This document shows, one piece after another, positions 1 to 10,230 of a stretch of DNA of 64,000 nucleotides; the stretch's first letter is position 1, and the number at the start of each line of letters is the position of its first letter. The position numbers were made by a program, and so were the translations under genes. The DNA comes from Zychaea mexicana (Eukaryota > Mucoromycota > Mucoromycetes > Mucorales > Lichtheimiaceae): positions 124,001-188,000 of the forward strand of contig NW_026516666.1 of NCBI RefSeq assembly GCF_025766255.1, in the 5' to 3' direction. The notes under the pieces were generated by a model. That model was given only the letters and a program-made list of their open reading frames with translations. It was not told where the DNA came from and made no database searches.

Positions 1-1350
1 CCTCCCATCTCTTCCGCCGACGCCGTCATGATTGCTGACACCTTCCGGCAACGTATGCGAAGACCTGAATGGCAACAGCAACAACAGCAGCATCAAGAAA
101 AGCAACAAGAACATGAAGAAGAATCGAAACGACGACAGTTGAGCGAAGAGTTGTTGAAAAAAGAGCTGGCGGCGGAAGGGACGTTGATGAAAAAAATCAG
201 TAACCGAGCACATTTGCTTGGTGCATTTTCAGATGATAACGCACACGACGGTGACGCTCATAAGAATACTGACGATAAAACCAATCATGGCGCCGCTGGA
301 GACCGTGAAAATCATCGCAACGGCGTTGAAGACGACGGCGACACTGATAAGAATTCTGACGATAATAGCAATCATGGCACCGCTGGAGACGGTGAAAATC
401 ATCACAACGACGTTGACGACGACGGTGACACTCATCAGAATGCTGACGATAAAACCAACCACGGCGCCTCTGGAGACCGTGACAATCATCGCAACGACGT
501 TGGAGACAATGGTGACGCTCATAAGAATTCTGACGATAATAGCAATCATGGCACCGCTGGAGACGGTGAAAATCATCACAACGACGTTGACGACGACGGT
601 GACACTCATCAGAATGCTGACGATAAAACCAACCACGGCGCCTCTGGAGACCGTGACAATCATCGCAACGACGTTGGAGACAATGGTGACGCTCATAAGA
701 ATTCTGACGATAATAGCAATCATGGCACCGCTGGAGACGGTGAAAATCATCACAACGACGTTGACGACGACGGTGACACTCATCAGAATGCTGACGATAA
801 AACCAACCACGGCGCCTCTGGAGACCGTGACAATCATCGCAACGACGTTGGAGACAATGGTGACGCTCATAAGAATTCTGACGATAATAGCAATCATGGC
901 ACCGCTGGAGACGGTGAAAATCATCACAACGACGTTGACGACGGTGACACTCATCAGAATGCTGACGATAAGACCAACCACGGCGCCTCTGGAGACCGTG
1001 ACAATCATCGCAACGACGTTGGAGACAATGGTGACGCTCATAAGAATTCTGACGATAATAGCAATCATGGCACCGCTGGAGACGGTGAAAATCATCATAA
1101 TGATGTTGACGACGGTGACACTGATAAGAATTCTGACGATAATAGCAACCATGGCGCCGCTGAAGATGGTCAAAATCATTGCAACGACGTTGAAGACGAC
1201 GGTGACACTGATAAGAATTCTGACGATAATAGCAACCATGGCACCGCGGGAGACCGTGAAAATCATCACAATAACGACGAAGACGACGGCGACGGCGACG
1301 ATAAATCCAATAACAATAGCAATGTCAGTTCTTCATCGCGACGTCTTTAA
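1..1350 (+). CDS. Acidic Asn/Asp/His-rich tandem-repeat protein, 5' end outside window
   Basis: The frame is open to the left edge, so the ATG at 28 may be internal and the gene probably begins outside the window; the stop is at 1348-1350. From the ATG it reads a Gln/Glu-rich, charged, probably helical segment (about residues 10-60). About 340 residues of low-complexity repeats rich in D, N, H and G follow, then a short Ser-rich tail ending RRL. The repeat is a 29-residue half unit, mostly arranged as 58-residue pairs. No family is recognisable and no catalytic motif is visible. It could be a disordered, metal- or cation-binding acidic protein, but that is a guess. The other frames across the repeat are also open because the unit lacks stops. 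The charged, codon-like reading in this frame and its continuity with a non-repetitive N-terminal part favour this one. Confidence 0.6.
   Translation, partial: PPISSADAVMIADTFRQRMRRPEWQQQQQQHQEKQQEHEEESKRRQLSEELLKKELAAEGTLMKKISNRAHLLGAFSDDNAHDGDAHKNTDDKTNHGAAGDRENHRNGVEDDGDTDKNSDDNSNHGTAGDGENHHNDVDDDGDTHQNADDKTNHGASGDRDNHRNDVGDNGDAHKNSDDNSNHGTAGDGENHHNDVDDDGDTHQNADDKTNHGASGDRDNHRNDVGDNGDAHKNSDDNSNHGTAGDGENHHNDVDDDGDTHQNADDKTNHGASGDRDNHRNDVGDNGDAHKNSDDNSNHGTAGDGENHHNDVDDGDTHQNADDKTNHGASGDRDNHRNDVGDNGDAHKNSDDNSNHGTAGDGENHHNDVDDGDTDKNSDDNSNHGAAEDGQNHCNDVEDDGDTDKNSDDNSNHGTAGDRENHHNNDEDDGDGDDKSNNNSNVSSSSRRL
264..1262 (+). repeat. Coding minisatellite: 87-bp unit in 174-bp higher-order pairs
   Basis: An EcoRI site (GAATTC) marks successive units at 351, 525, 699, 873, 1044, 1128 and 1215. 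Spacings are therefore 174, 174, 174, 171, 84 and 87 bp. The 174-bp units from 351 to about 870 look identical base for base, while the outer ones have drifted or lost one codon. All length changes seen are multiples of three, so the reading frame is kept. Confidence 0.9.
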
Positions 1351-1488
1351 AAACCGATAAAACAACCTTCCTCTCCCTTCTACCTTTTACATATTTATAC
1401 ATATACTTTTTTCTTTCTCTGTGTTCGTGTATGCTTTTTTTTTATAATAATAATATTTATATAAAAAGAAAGGAGAAAGAGAGTGATA

Positions 1489-1956
1489 TTATACAATTCT
1501 TGGTGCAAGCGAGACAGCCTTCATCCAGTTCTTTTGTCGCAATTCAGCAGCCACGACACCTAATACACGAGTGCCGAGAGGTTCCTTTTTGCTGTTGAGG
1601 AGAATGCATGCATTGTCGTCGAAACGAATGTATCGTCCGTCCGGTCGTGCCATTTCTTTTTTGGTTCGTACAACAAGAGCGTGCTTCACCTCACCCTTCT
1701 TGACTTTTTGTGATGCTGCTTGGCCGGTAAGGTTGGGGTTAATGGGTCGTGCGCGTTTTACCACACATACAATTTCGTCGCCTATTATTATGTTAATGTT
1801 CGCTTTAGTACAACTTAAAAAAAACACTCGTTCAAAATGAAGAAGCCAATTTCTACCAGCGCGAGCGAATCGTGCACCACTCATGACTCGAATGCATTCA
1901 GCGACAATGGCGCCAGAGTTGTCAATGACATTGAGTGTGCCTTTTAATCCAATCAT
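1489..1956 (-). CDS. MRPL38: Mitochondrial ribosomal protein uL14m (yeast MRPL38 type)
   Basis: Two exons, 1956..1857 and 1781..1489, give 130 residues. The protein is a complete uL14 fold: it starts MIGLKGTLNVIDNSGA, has the GDEIVCVV strand and the KKGEVKHALVVRTK segment, and ends GTRVLGVVAAELR...SLAPRIV. The length and the MI(G/F)LK start resemble yeast Mrpl38. The cytosolic paralogue (eukaryotic L23) has a different N-terminus. It should sit at the subunit interface of the mitochondrial large ribosomal subunit. The 75-bp intron (GTAGAA..AATAG, branch-like TACTAAAG) is in frame and has no stop, so an unspliced reading looks like one 155-residue ORF. Aligning to uL14 shows that the 25 extra residues after FARAG are intron. 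Its ATG lies about 155 bp downstream of the stop of the HET-domain gene on the same strand. Confidence 0.92.
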   Translation of the reverse strand: MIGLKGTLNVIDNSGAIVAECIRVMSGARFARAGRNWLLHFERVFFLSCTKANINIIIGDEIVCVVKRARPINPNLTGQAASQKVKKGEVKHALVVRTKKEMARPDGRYIRFDDNACILLNSKKEPLGTRVLGVVAAELRQKNWMKAVSLAPRIV

Positions 1957-2112
1957 GGTAGTCTATGTGGTTAAGCTGTGTCGGGTTGTTTACAAGGAAA
2001 CCTTTTTTTTTTTTTCTTCCCCTTCCCTTTCCCCCCGAGAGAAAAACAGCGGAATATAAATTATTTCGTTTTTGACAGCATGTCCCACTGAGAGTGAAAG
2101 GGTTTTTTAATT

Positions 2113-4236
2113 TCATACAATAGCAAATCGTTGCTTATGAGCTGTGTCACCACTCCATTCAAAATGCGGCTCAAAAGCGGTGCGAACAAAGCACAATCCT
2201 ATTGATTTGTAAAAGGGAGCAGCTGTACCATTGCCGTCAACTTGTTGTTGTTGCTGCTGCTTGATGACTGGATAGGCCTTGAATTTCTTACTGTGCTGGA
2301 TGTCGAACGCTATGCCAGATAGAATCACCACGCAGTCATTGTTGGAACAATTTTCTGTCAGAGAGAAACAGATACTCGATGTCACTCTGGACGGATCTTT
2401 TCTGCTGCTGTTTGTTGCAGCAAGGGAATGAAGCAGCAATGTATGGGTTATTTCTATACCGGTCGTCTCCTTGAGGCCAATGAGATCCTTGGGATCCAAC
2501 CACAGTCTGGTACTGGTGTTATTGGTAAGCCCTACGGCACCACGGTTGATGCTAGATGGCTTTTTCAGTAGTGTCGTTTCATACGAGAAAGTTTGGTTTG
2601 TTGACGAGAATAAGTCGTCATCCCAGTTACATGGCTGCACCAAGACGTGGATGCTCTCAGAGTACATGTGCATGATGCCATCGTGTATAGTATAATTTGC
2701 TGTTGCTGGCGAGCCAGTATTACTGGCGGTGGTAGCTGCTACTACTACTGGTGTTGTTCTGTTGTTGTTGGCTAGCGTCAACGTCATTACTACTCTTCGT
2801 ACCAACTTTTGGATATGGACTGTAACGTCATTGCTGCTGTTGCTCTTTTCTTTGTTGGTCGGCCAGAGTTTTTGAATGTTGCTTCCGCTGTGATTACTGC
2901 TTTTGGAATAAATGTGTTGGCCAGCCACACCGATCCATGATGGAAGATCAGCGTAGTGTCGCATAGTGCTAGGATACGATTTCGCTGGACGACCAAAGCA
3001 CAGGACCGTCAGATCATACGTTGCAAGGGTAGTATACGCATCCACCATTTGCTGTACAACCGACTCCTTGTATGTGATGCTGCTGTTGTTGCGAACGTTT
3101 GGGAATAGATTGGCCAAAGCAAAAACACGATCATGTTCTTTGGTGCAATGTCGCGTGTGCAAATGGCGTAGTATATTGCTTGCCTCCCTGCCTGGTTTGT
3201 GTTGTTCGCAAAGTGATTTGACGTAATAAGCAGCCGTTCTTGTTGAAGCTGATGATGCAACTGCAAATTGGCTGTAGTACAAGTTATGCATCGAGTCTGA
3301 CCATAGATGCGTATTTTCGCCAACGAAAAGCAAGCGTTCGGATACGATTGCTTCTTGATACGTCCATGTTCGCATCGACCATTGAGAATCGTGGATGGCA
3401 CGGATACAGCGGGCAATATTAGGGTGGCTGACAGGATAGTATGTTGAGCTCGTTGCTGTTGTTGCTGCCATTGGTATTTTTCTTGATATTTTCATTTCTG
3501 GAACAAGCACAACCGTGAACTGGGCATTGCTGTAATAATGATGCATCTGCTGTACTTCTTCTTCCCGATTCGAATTGCTGACACAAAGTTGATCGTACCA
3601 GATATAGTGTATATCGAAACCTTTGCATATCTGCTGAATGACACCTTCAAACTTGACATAGTGGACACTGCATCTTTGATCCTGCTGCTGCTGCTGCTGT
3701 GGGTCATCAATAGCGTCGCTGCTGGTGCTATCCCTCTCACTGTTGTAGATCACATTCGCTTGTTGTTGGCTTTCGCCAACAGCAGCAGCAGGAGTAGCAA
3801 GAGGGTGAAAGATCAGCCGATGTTTGGCCCTGTCAACACGAATGCTGTTTTCTTTGCCACGGACGACAATGTCACCAGACCAGTTCCAAGGATACGAAAG
3901 TGCGCAATAGCCTTGCTTATGTGCTTCTGTTCCTGGGACGATCGACATGTCAGATGTACGTACGAGACGCGGCGGGACCCGGAACGGGCTCTTTGCAGCT
4001 TTGGACAAAGCCATGAGATGACGGATGCCCGGTGGCGGTCGCTCGCTGCTCCGTTCCAGTGCTTGCAGTCTCGAAGTCTTCCGGTCGCCGTACAATGCAA
4101 TGTCACCATCGGCGAATATCGGGTACTGTTGCGTATCGTAGGTAATATACATGCTACTGATGTTGCACCCTTGTCTTGATCTTTTGCTTCTAATATGAAC
4201 GAAGCAAATCGTATTTGAATTTGTCGAATCTACCAA
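2113..4236 (-). CDS. HET-domain (heterokaryon-incompatibility-like) protein
   Basis: A single uninterrupted frame of 707 codons. Motifs match the HET domain in order: YCALSYPWNWSGDI (usual SYxWG block) at about residue 125, IHYIWYDQLCVSN (usual lWiDaiCInQ block) followed by REEEVQQMHHYYSNAQFTVV, then WSMRTWTYQEAIVSERLLFVG (usual RxWtlQE block). The C-terminal half has Asn/Ser/Thr-rich patches and a short Gln run and matches nothing I know. In Pezizomycotina, HET proteins trigger non-self recognition and cell death; a role here is unproven. Met30 (MYITYDTQQYPIF) is an alternative start, since the first 29 residues look less conserved. It has no transmembrane segment or secretion signal. Confidence 0.8.
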   Translation of the reverse strand: MVDSTNSNTICFVHIRSKRSRQGCNISSMYITYDTQQYPIFADGDIALYGDRKTSRLQALERSSERPPPGIRHLMALSKAAKSPFRVPPRLVRTSDMSIVPGTEAHKQGYCALSYPWNWSGDIVVRGKENSIRVDRAKHRLIFHPLATPAAAVGESQQQANVIYNSERDSTSSDAIDDPQQQQQQDQRCSVHYVKFEGVIQQICKGFDIHYIWYDQLCVSNSNREEEVQQMHHYYSNAQFTVVLVPEMKISRKIPMAATTATSSTYYPVSHPNIARCIRAIHDSQWSMRTWTYQEAIVSERLLFVGENTHLWSDSMHNLYYSQFAVASSASTRTAAYYVKSLCEQHKPGREASNILRHLHTRHCTKEHDRVFALANLFPNVRNNSSITYKESVVQQMVDAYTTLATYDLTVLCFGRPAKSYPSTMRHYADLPSWIGVAGQHIYSKSSNHSGSNIQKLWPTNKEKSNSSNDVTVHIQKLVRRVVMTLTLANNNRTTPVVVAATTASNTGSPATANYTIHDGIMHMYSESIHVLVQPCNWDDDLFSSTNQTFSYETTLLKKPSSINRGAVGLTNNTSTRLWLDPKDLIGLKETTGIEITHTLLLHSLAATNSSRKDPSRVTSSICFSLTENCSNNDCVVILSGIAFDIQHSKKFKAYPVIKQQQQQQVDGNGTAAPFYKSIGLCFVRTAFEPHFEWSGDTAHKQRFAIV

Positions 4237-5260
4237 AATATATCCTTTTTATTGTACTTGAAAGACCCTCTATTACCTATTATGATAACGTATTTATTAA
4301 AGCTAAATTCTTGCTGATTTCAAAAGGCTGGGATGTTGGCGGTAGATGCAGTGTCGTCAAATGGCTTGGCCGGATGGTGATCTTTCGGGATAGTGATATA
4401 CTAAGGAAAAGAGGGTTGATGAACTGTTTTTTTCAACGGCTGGATCCGATGTGCAAATAAGCGATATAGTACAGCAAAAAGTGACAAATTGAAAGGTAAG
4501 AACGAAGAAGCTCTGGGAAGAAGAAAAAAAGAAGTAGTATTTTATAAAAATATTAATGCGAGGCGGTTAACCACCCAAACTAAGATGGTAGAGCATCTGA
4601 CTTCAATAAAGAAGGTCTGAAGCTCGATTCCTACCTCGCCACGATCATGCCGCAAAATTGCAATATCTGTCGACTGTCCTGTTTTCTGCTGAGTCGCCTG
4701 TCTAGTTTCTCGCTCTCTCTGTCTCCGTTTCCCCTCCAATGGGCAACAAGGGCGTTAATCCGAAAAAAAAGATCTTTACCAGCATAATTCTAGGCTGAGT
4801 CGTCATTTCCCTTGTAATTTCATTCTATTCTGTATGCTTTCCTTTTGATATTCACAAACAACGAACCGCAACCATGCCCGTTTGAACTATGTGAATCGTG
4901 TGTAACCTTTGCGGGGACGATTTGGACCCGCTCCATCCTCATAACCCGGGGATCTTTGTAATATGTTGTAGCATGTGTGCATAAACAATAAGGTTTTTTT
5001 CTGAAACCCTATCCCTATCCAAGAGAAAGTTAAAAAGCATCTTCCATTACACAAAGTATATGTAATGGTGTGTAAGAGTTTTTTTTTTTTTTTGGCAACA
5101 AGAAGTGTGTGGTGAGCATTCAATACTACGTTTTCAGCTGCACCTTTGTTGCTACAAAAACAAGAATCCATGTCAACCAAAGCAATAGTTGCATCTTTAA
5201 TGATAAGAATTTGGTTTGTGGCGTGATGCTGGTGGCAAAAGACGAGAAATCAAGAACATG
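4237..5260. other. Intergenic, no protein gene seen
   Basis: This is upstream DNA of the HET gene. ORFs are short and unconvincing. It contains the tRNA-like element at 4558-4640 and a T15 tract near 5080. Confidence 0.6.
4558..4640 (+). pseudogene. Degenerate tRNA-like sequence
   Basis: Bases 4558-4563 (GCGAGG) pair perfectly with 4634-4639 (CCTCGC) to form an acceptor stem. The interior TGGTAGAGC looks like the end of a D-arm, CATCTGACTTCA like an anticodon arm, and AGCTCGATTCC like a B box. The anticodon and T stems do not pair properly and there is extra sequence before the D-arm. A decayed tRNA or a tRNA-derived short repeat fits better than a working tRNA. Confidence 0.4.
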
Positions 5261-5902
5261 TCTGCGCACACTTGCGCACACTCAAACACCTTTTGCGCAC
5301 ACTCTGCGCACACTTGCGCACACTCTGCGCACACTTGCGCACACTTTGCGCACACTTGCGCACACTCAAACACACTTTGCGCACACTTTGCGCACACTTT
5401 GCGCACACTTGCGCACACTAAACACCCTCTGCGCACACTTTGCGCACACTTTGCGCACACTTGCGCACACTAAACACCCTCTGCGCACACTTGCGCACAC
5501 TTGCGCACACTTTGCGCACACTTCACTTGCGCACACTCTGCGCACACTTGCGCACACTCTGCGCACACTTTGCGCACACTTGCGCACACTCAAACACACT
5601 TTGCGCACACTTTGCGCACACTCAAACACACTTTGCGCACACTTGCGCACACTCAAACACCCTTTGCGCACACTCTGCGCACACTTGCGCACACTCAAAC
5701 ACCTTTTGCGCACACTTTGCGCACACTTGCGCACACTTTGCGCACACTTGCGCACACTTTGCGCACACTTGCGCACACTCAAACACACTTTGCGCACACT
5801 TGCGTACACTCAAACACCCTCTGCGCACACTTGCGCACACTCAAACACACTCTGCGCACACTTTGCGCACACTTGCGCACACTTGCGCACACTCAAACAC
5901 CC
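5261..5902. repeat. GCGCACAC minisatellite, 10-11 bp unit
   Basis: About sixty tandem copies of TGCGCACACT or (C/T)TGCGCACACT, interrupted by CAAACAC(C/A) variants. The core TGCGCACAC is strictly alternating pyrimidine/purine. All frames stay open, which produces spurious ORFs such as one at 5109-5960. I do not regard it as coding. Confidence 0.95.
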
Positions 5903-6859
5903 AAGCTGTCGTGGGGAGAATGAAATGCCCTCAGTGGCTGATTCTGGCTTCCAAGTGTAGCTTCAAACTTCATGATGATTTAGATTTCTTTGTTTAACTG
6001 CATTTGATGATCATTCGAAGCACCCTGTATTGCACTCACATGCACAAAAGAAGTGAGTATCAACAACATCAAAGACGACGATGTCACAGATGACAAGCGA
6101 TGAGTCCACAAGCAAGGGATGAAAGTTCATGTAATCACATAGCAATACTACTGCCACTACTAACACAAACTGTCGCATTATCCGTTCGATCAATAGTAGC
6201 AGCTCTAAGAAACACCGTCTGTATTGCAAACATATTGCCTTCAAACATTGTATACTGTAACAACGGTGAGGTGAGCTTCCAACAGTATTTGAAGTGTATA
6301 CTTTCATGGTAAGCGGGAAATGATGCTATTGTGTGATACATCTAATACAGTCATCTTAACCGCTTGTTTAGTATGTGCACTTGTAATTGTCATCGGTCAG
6401 CGCTGTTGTATAATCCGAATCATAGGCAGACCGATCTTTAGGATGGCAGACAGATTCTAGCCCATTTGGCGAAGTAAAGAATGATATCTAATATAGGCAC
6501 GTCTACAGCAATGATTGAGGATTTCAAGTTAATATCATATATTTCTTAGCCTTCAGAGGCTCTTGGTGGAGCAATTGTAGTCGGAGATTACTGGTTTCCA
6601 TAATGATCGCTATTGTCTGCTCATATTGTCTGCTCATTATGACATTTATTGGTACCTGTAGGTATGGTATCAGCAACATGTACTTCAACACCCACAGAAG
6701 CAATTAATAATTGCAAAGAGTAAATCAAAGTAAAGATGAACGGATTGAGTTTTTGTTTTGTTATTATAGACATAAATTTGATAGCAATCATTGAGTTTTT
6801 TTTTTTGAACATAACATTACATAATACAAAACCGTAAAACTACAGTACAAAAAAGGTAT
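5903..6859. other. Intergenic, nothing recognised
   Basis: AT-rich DNA with only small unrelated ORFs. It lies downstream of the transhydrogenase gene on the minus strand. Confidence 0.6.
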
Positions 6860-8691
6860 CTAGTAGTTGGTCATGGAGTTTTCAAAGATCTTTGCGAGCT
6901 GCTCAGCAGCAGGCTCACGTGTTGGGGCCAGCTTCGTGACGCGGTGTTGGGGCAAAGCACCCTCGACCAAGTCAGGGATCATGGAACTATCAAAGCCAAG
7001 ACCCTTCAAACCGTTAGGCACCTTCAATTCCTCGAGGAAGGCGGTCAATTTCTCAGCCAAGACATCACCCGCGGTCGAAGGCTTAATGCTAGCAGGATCA
7101 GCGCCAAAGGCGACGGCGGCATCCATGTGACGATCAGGGCAGGCGCTGGCGGTGTAGCGGAAGACGGATGGGGAAGTCAAAGCGACCGAGACACCGTGAG
7201 GGACCAAGGCGTGGTCCACATTGTAGCCAGGGTGCTTGTAGTTCTTGTTCAGGCCGGAAATGGGGTAACTCAAACCGTGGCACAAGTGGACACCAGCATT
7301 GCCGAAACCAATACCGGCAAAGGTGGAAGCGAGTAACATTTGTTGCTGGGCTTCGTGGTCCTCAGGGTCCTTGGTGGCACGGGGAAGGTATTTGACGACC
7401 ATGCGAAGGGCGTGCATGGACCAGACATCACTGATGGGGTTGGAGCCTTGGTAGGCGGGACGGAGGATAGGGTTGGATGGGCGAGGCGAACGTTCGTTGA
7501 AGGGCAAGGCGGTGTACGACTCAAGAGAGTGACTAATTAATGTCCATTATATAATCAATACCCACACTTTTTAACATTCGAATCATCCCTTTCCAGCATT
7601 ACAATTCTTCCAGGTTCCTCCTCCAATCTTATTCCAAATCCTTACCACAAGACATCCAAACCACTAGAAGCATGGACTTCCGAAGGCATGCTGCGGGTGT
7701 TCATAGGATCGACGATACCGAGGTATGGCTTCAAGGCTCTGTGGGCAATACCAGTCTTGGTGTGCAAAGGTTCATAGTCAAAGATAGCAGTACCCGTAGT
7801 TTCCGAACCAGTACCAGCGGTGGTGGGGACTTGATGAAACCGCCATCATAAAACGAATTAGAGACACGTTTTTCGACCAAGCTACCATGATGGAAATGCT
7901 TTACATACCAGCAATTAAAGGCTTGAGCTGCTTTCTGATGGGCAAGCCCTTACCAATGGGAGCATTGACAAAGTCCAAAAAGTCCGCTTCAGGATGCGCG
8001 CTGTACAAGCTGGCGGCCTTGCAGGTGTCCATGACGGAGCCACCACCCACGGCCACAAAAGCGTCAGGGTTGTGTTGACGAGCAAAGTCAATGGCGGCCT
8101 TGAAGCTGCCGTCGGTGGGCTCAACACGGACCTTGTCGTAGACAACATAGTTGACCTTGTTCTTATCCAAGGACTCAATGACAGCCTTCAATGGGTGCAA
8201 CTTGGCGATCTAGTGTAAAAAGCAATCACCACGATACGGCGCTTAGTAGTAGACACACTCTTTCCAAGAGGATCAAAGAGAAAGGAAAAAGGAGCAACTT
8301 ACGGTGCTGTCAGTGTACACAGCCACTTTTTCTGCCTTGATGTTGTTCAGATCCATACCAATTTCGCTGACATAATAGAATCAGAGTAAGGACACACGCG
8401 CCTAATTTGTATCAGGATCGATTTATAGACATGTTATTTTTACCTGGTAACGCCAGGGCCGAAACGAATGTTGGAGGCGGCCATCTCGAAAGCATAATCG
8501 GTCGACTCGTTACCGCTAGCATACTGACGGCCATAGCGAAGCAGGTTCGAGAAGGACGACGCGGTGGGGTGGAAGTGTGAGTGTGCGTGCGAGTGGCAGG
8601 GGCAGCTGCTTGCGCCAGACTGCAAGAGACCGAGAACGTTGACAACTTTGGAGCGAGCGGCAGCGGCAGCCATAATTTTTATTCTTTTCAA
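6860..8691 (-). CDS. ADHFE1: Hydroxyacid-oxoacid transhydrogenase, mitochondrial (iron-containing ADH family)
   Basis: Five exons: 8691..8444, 8366..8303, 8209..7909, 7829..7646 and 7532..6860; 489 residues. The start could instead be the second ATG at 8673 (MAAAAARSK), giving 483 residues. The N-terminus is rich in Ala, Ser and Arg with no acidic residues, as in a mitochondrial presequence. The family core is clear: VAVGGGSVMDTCKA (nucleotide-binding glycine loop), PTTAGTGSETTGTA, CHSLESYTA, then ISDVWSMHAL, GVHLCHGLSYPISGL and DHALVPHGVSVAL. The last three carry the Asp and His residues expected to hold the iron. In animals this enzyme couples oxidation of 4-hydroxybutyrate to reduction of 2-oxoglutarate; the same reaction is inferred here. 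Introns are 77, 93, 79 and 113 bp. It is complete and intact. Confidence 0.92.
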
Positions 8692-10230
8692 GGAGTATGT
8701 GGAGAGGAGAGGGGTGGGAAAAAAAAAGAAGAGGTTTCAATGCAAAAAAAAAAAGAGCCTCACTTGCCCTGTTCTCGGGTCGGTATTTAAGGAAACTCTG
8801 TTGGGACTCCGAGCAAACTTATGACTAAGATAGTCCCAGTGTGCGATCAAGTTTTCCTTTGCCTTGCCTCTGTCCCCCTCCCTCCCTTCCTCCTCCCCCC
8901 CCCAACCACCACCACTACCGCCTTCCGCGCAACCCCCTGGCTGCACAGATACATACAGCACACGCCAAGGGGAGGGGAAGAGGCCACTTTAAACGGGAGG
9001 CAAAATGTTTTTCCTCCCTTCCACTCTTCTACAGCCGGAACGAACCCGTAATTTTCAAATATGGTTACATAACGGCAAACCCACTTTTTAAGCACAGACA
9101 TGATGTCCACTTTTACTACCATTAGTTTCTGTAGAGTGGAAGCCCATTGCTCCATGGTTTTTCCAAACGGAAGATGCAGGGACTTTTTTTTTGCAAAGAA
9201 GTAGTACAATAAAAGCCGATCCTTGTTCGGAAATAGTTTTACCTCTGGTTTTTTTTTTTTTTTTTTACCACGGTGTCGCCTCTCGGTGTCACATGGAGGT
9301 GAGGCTCGCCCCCTCCCCCACACCCACTACTATGCAGAAACGTTTCCTATTTTAGTCACAACCGTACGACATGAGTGTGGGACTTTTTTTCTTTTCCCCA
9401 GTAACCAGTTTCTGGCTGTCAGTTGCGTAATAATGGGAATCCATGTTATGATTGAAGAGGTGTACAGGAAACCGTGTTGTGCCTTGGAGGCATAGGGTAT
9501 AGTAGTATACATGTGCCCTTCGTGTATAGGAATAACTAGCCAGAGAGTTCCGTTATACGATGTAAGATCAGAATATGCCCTCTACTACTACTACTATTAT
9601 CGACCCCAAGAAAACCTTCTTTTGTTCTGCCTTGTTAAAGAAAGGACGCATGATGGGTTGTGTAGATTGCTTTCAAGTCAGTGTAACATTCGTGGCCTAA
9701 ATCAATAAAAAGGAACAGTATCCATTCACCATCGCTTTTCTTCCAACTTTTTTAAATTGCGTCGGTTACGGTTCGTTATTCATATCCAAGGCCGCTGAAA
9801 GTTCGTGTGGAATGCAATTGAGCGGCATGATAGATATGCTTGTAGTATTGTCATCGAGCCTCTCGAAAGGTAAATGTCGCGTTCCAAGCGGTGGAGTAGA
9901 ACAAAGTGTTGAGATAAGTTACAAGATGCACAAAAGCCGATTAGTATCTTCCACATCAAGTGCAAGCTGTCTATGTCAACCCACAGTATCTCAATCCGAA
10001 AGCATCGTTTGCAACTTATATCAATTGAATAGGGGACAAAGAAAAATTGGTTTAGATTTACATTTCACCCAATCTGAGAAAAAATCAAAAAGGCACGGCA
10101 TCAAGTCGGCCCTATACGACGTAACCCTGGAAATGTGTAGTATTATGTATGGGAAAAAGTGTATATGTAGCAAGCAGATACGCACAAACTATGTATGTTA
10201 AAATGTAGATGGATTGATTATAAATTATTA
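8692..10230. other. Intergenic, nothing recognised
   Basis: Promoter side of the transhydrogenase gene and 3' side of the USP-domain gene. It has pyrimidine and C tracts (8877-8905, 9250-9267). A 129-codon plus-strand ORF at 9812-10201 has no recognisable motif. Confidence 0.55.

Noticed and set aside
218..1360. 380-codon ORF and a minus-strand 346-codon ORF across the left repeat
   Set aside because: They exist only because the 87-bp unit lacks stops in several frames. They lack the non-repetitive N-terminal part and read as Ile/Thr/Val repeats.
1782..1856. Insertion of 25 residues in mitochondrial uL14
   Set aside because: The segment has GT..AG ends and a branch-like site, and removing it restores the uL14 alignment, so it is an in-frame intron.
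5109..5960. 283-codon ORF over the GCGCACAC minisatellite, plus several smaller ones on both strands
   Set aside because: The reading is pure HTLRTLCA-type repeat in every frame with no unique domain; repeat DNA explains it.
9812..10201. 129-codon plus ORF
   Set aside because: No recognisable family or splice context; left unannotated.
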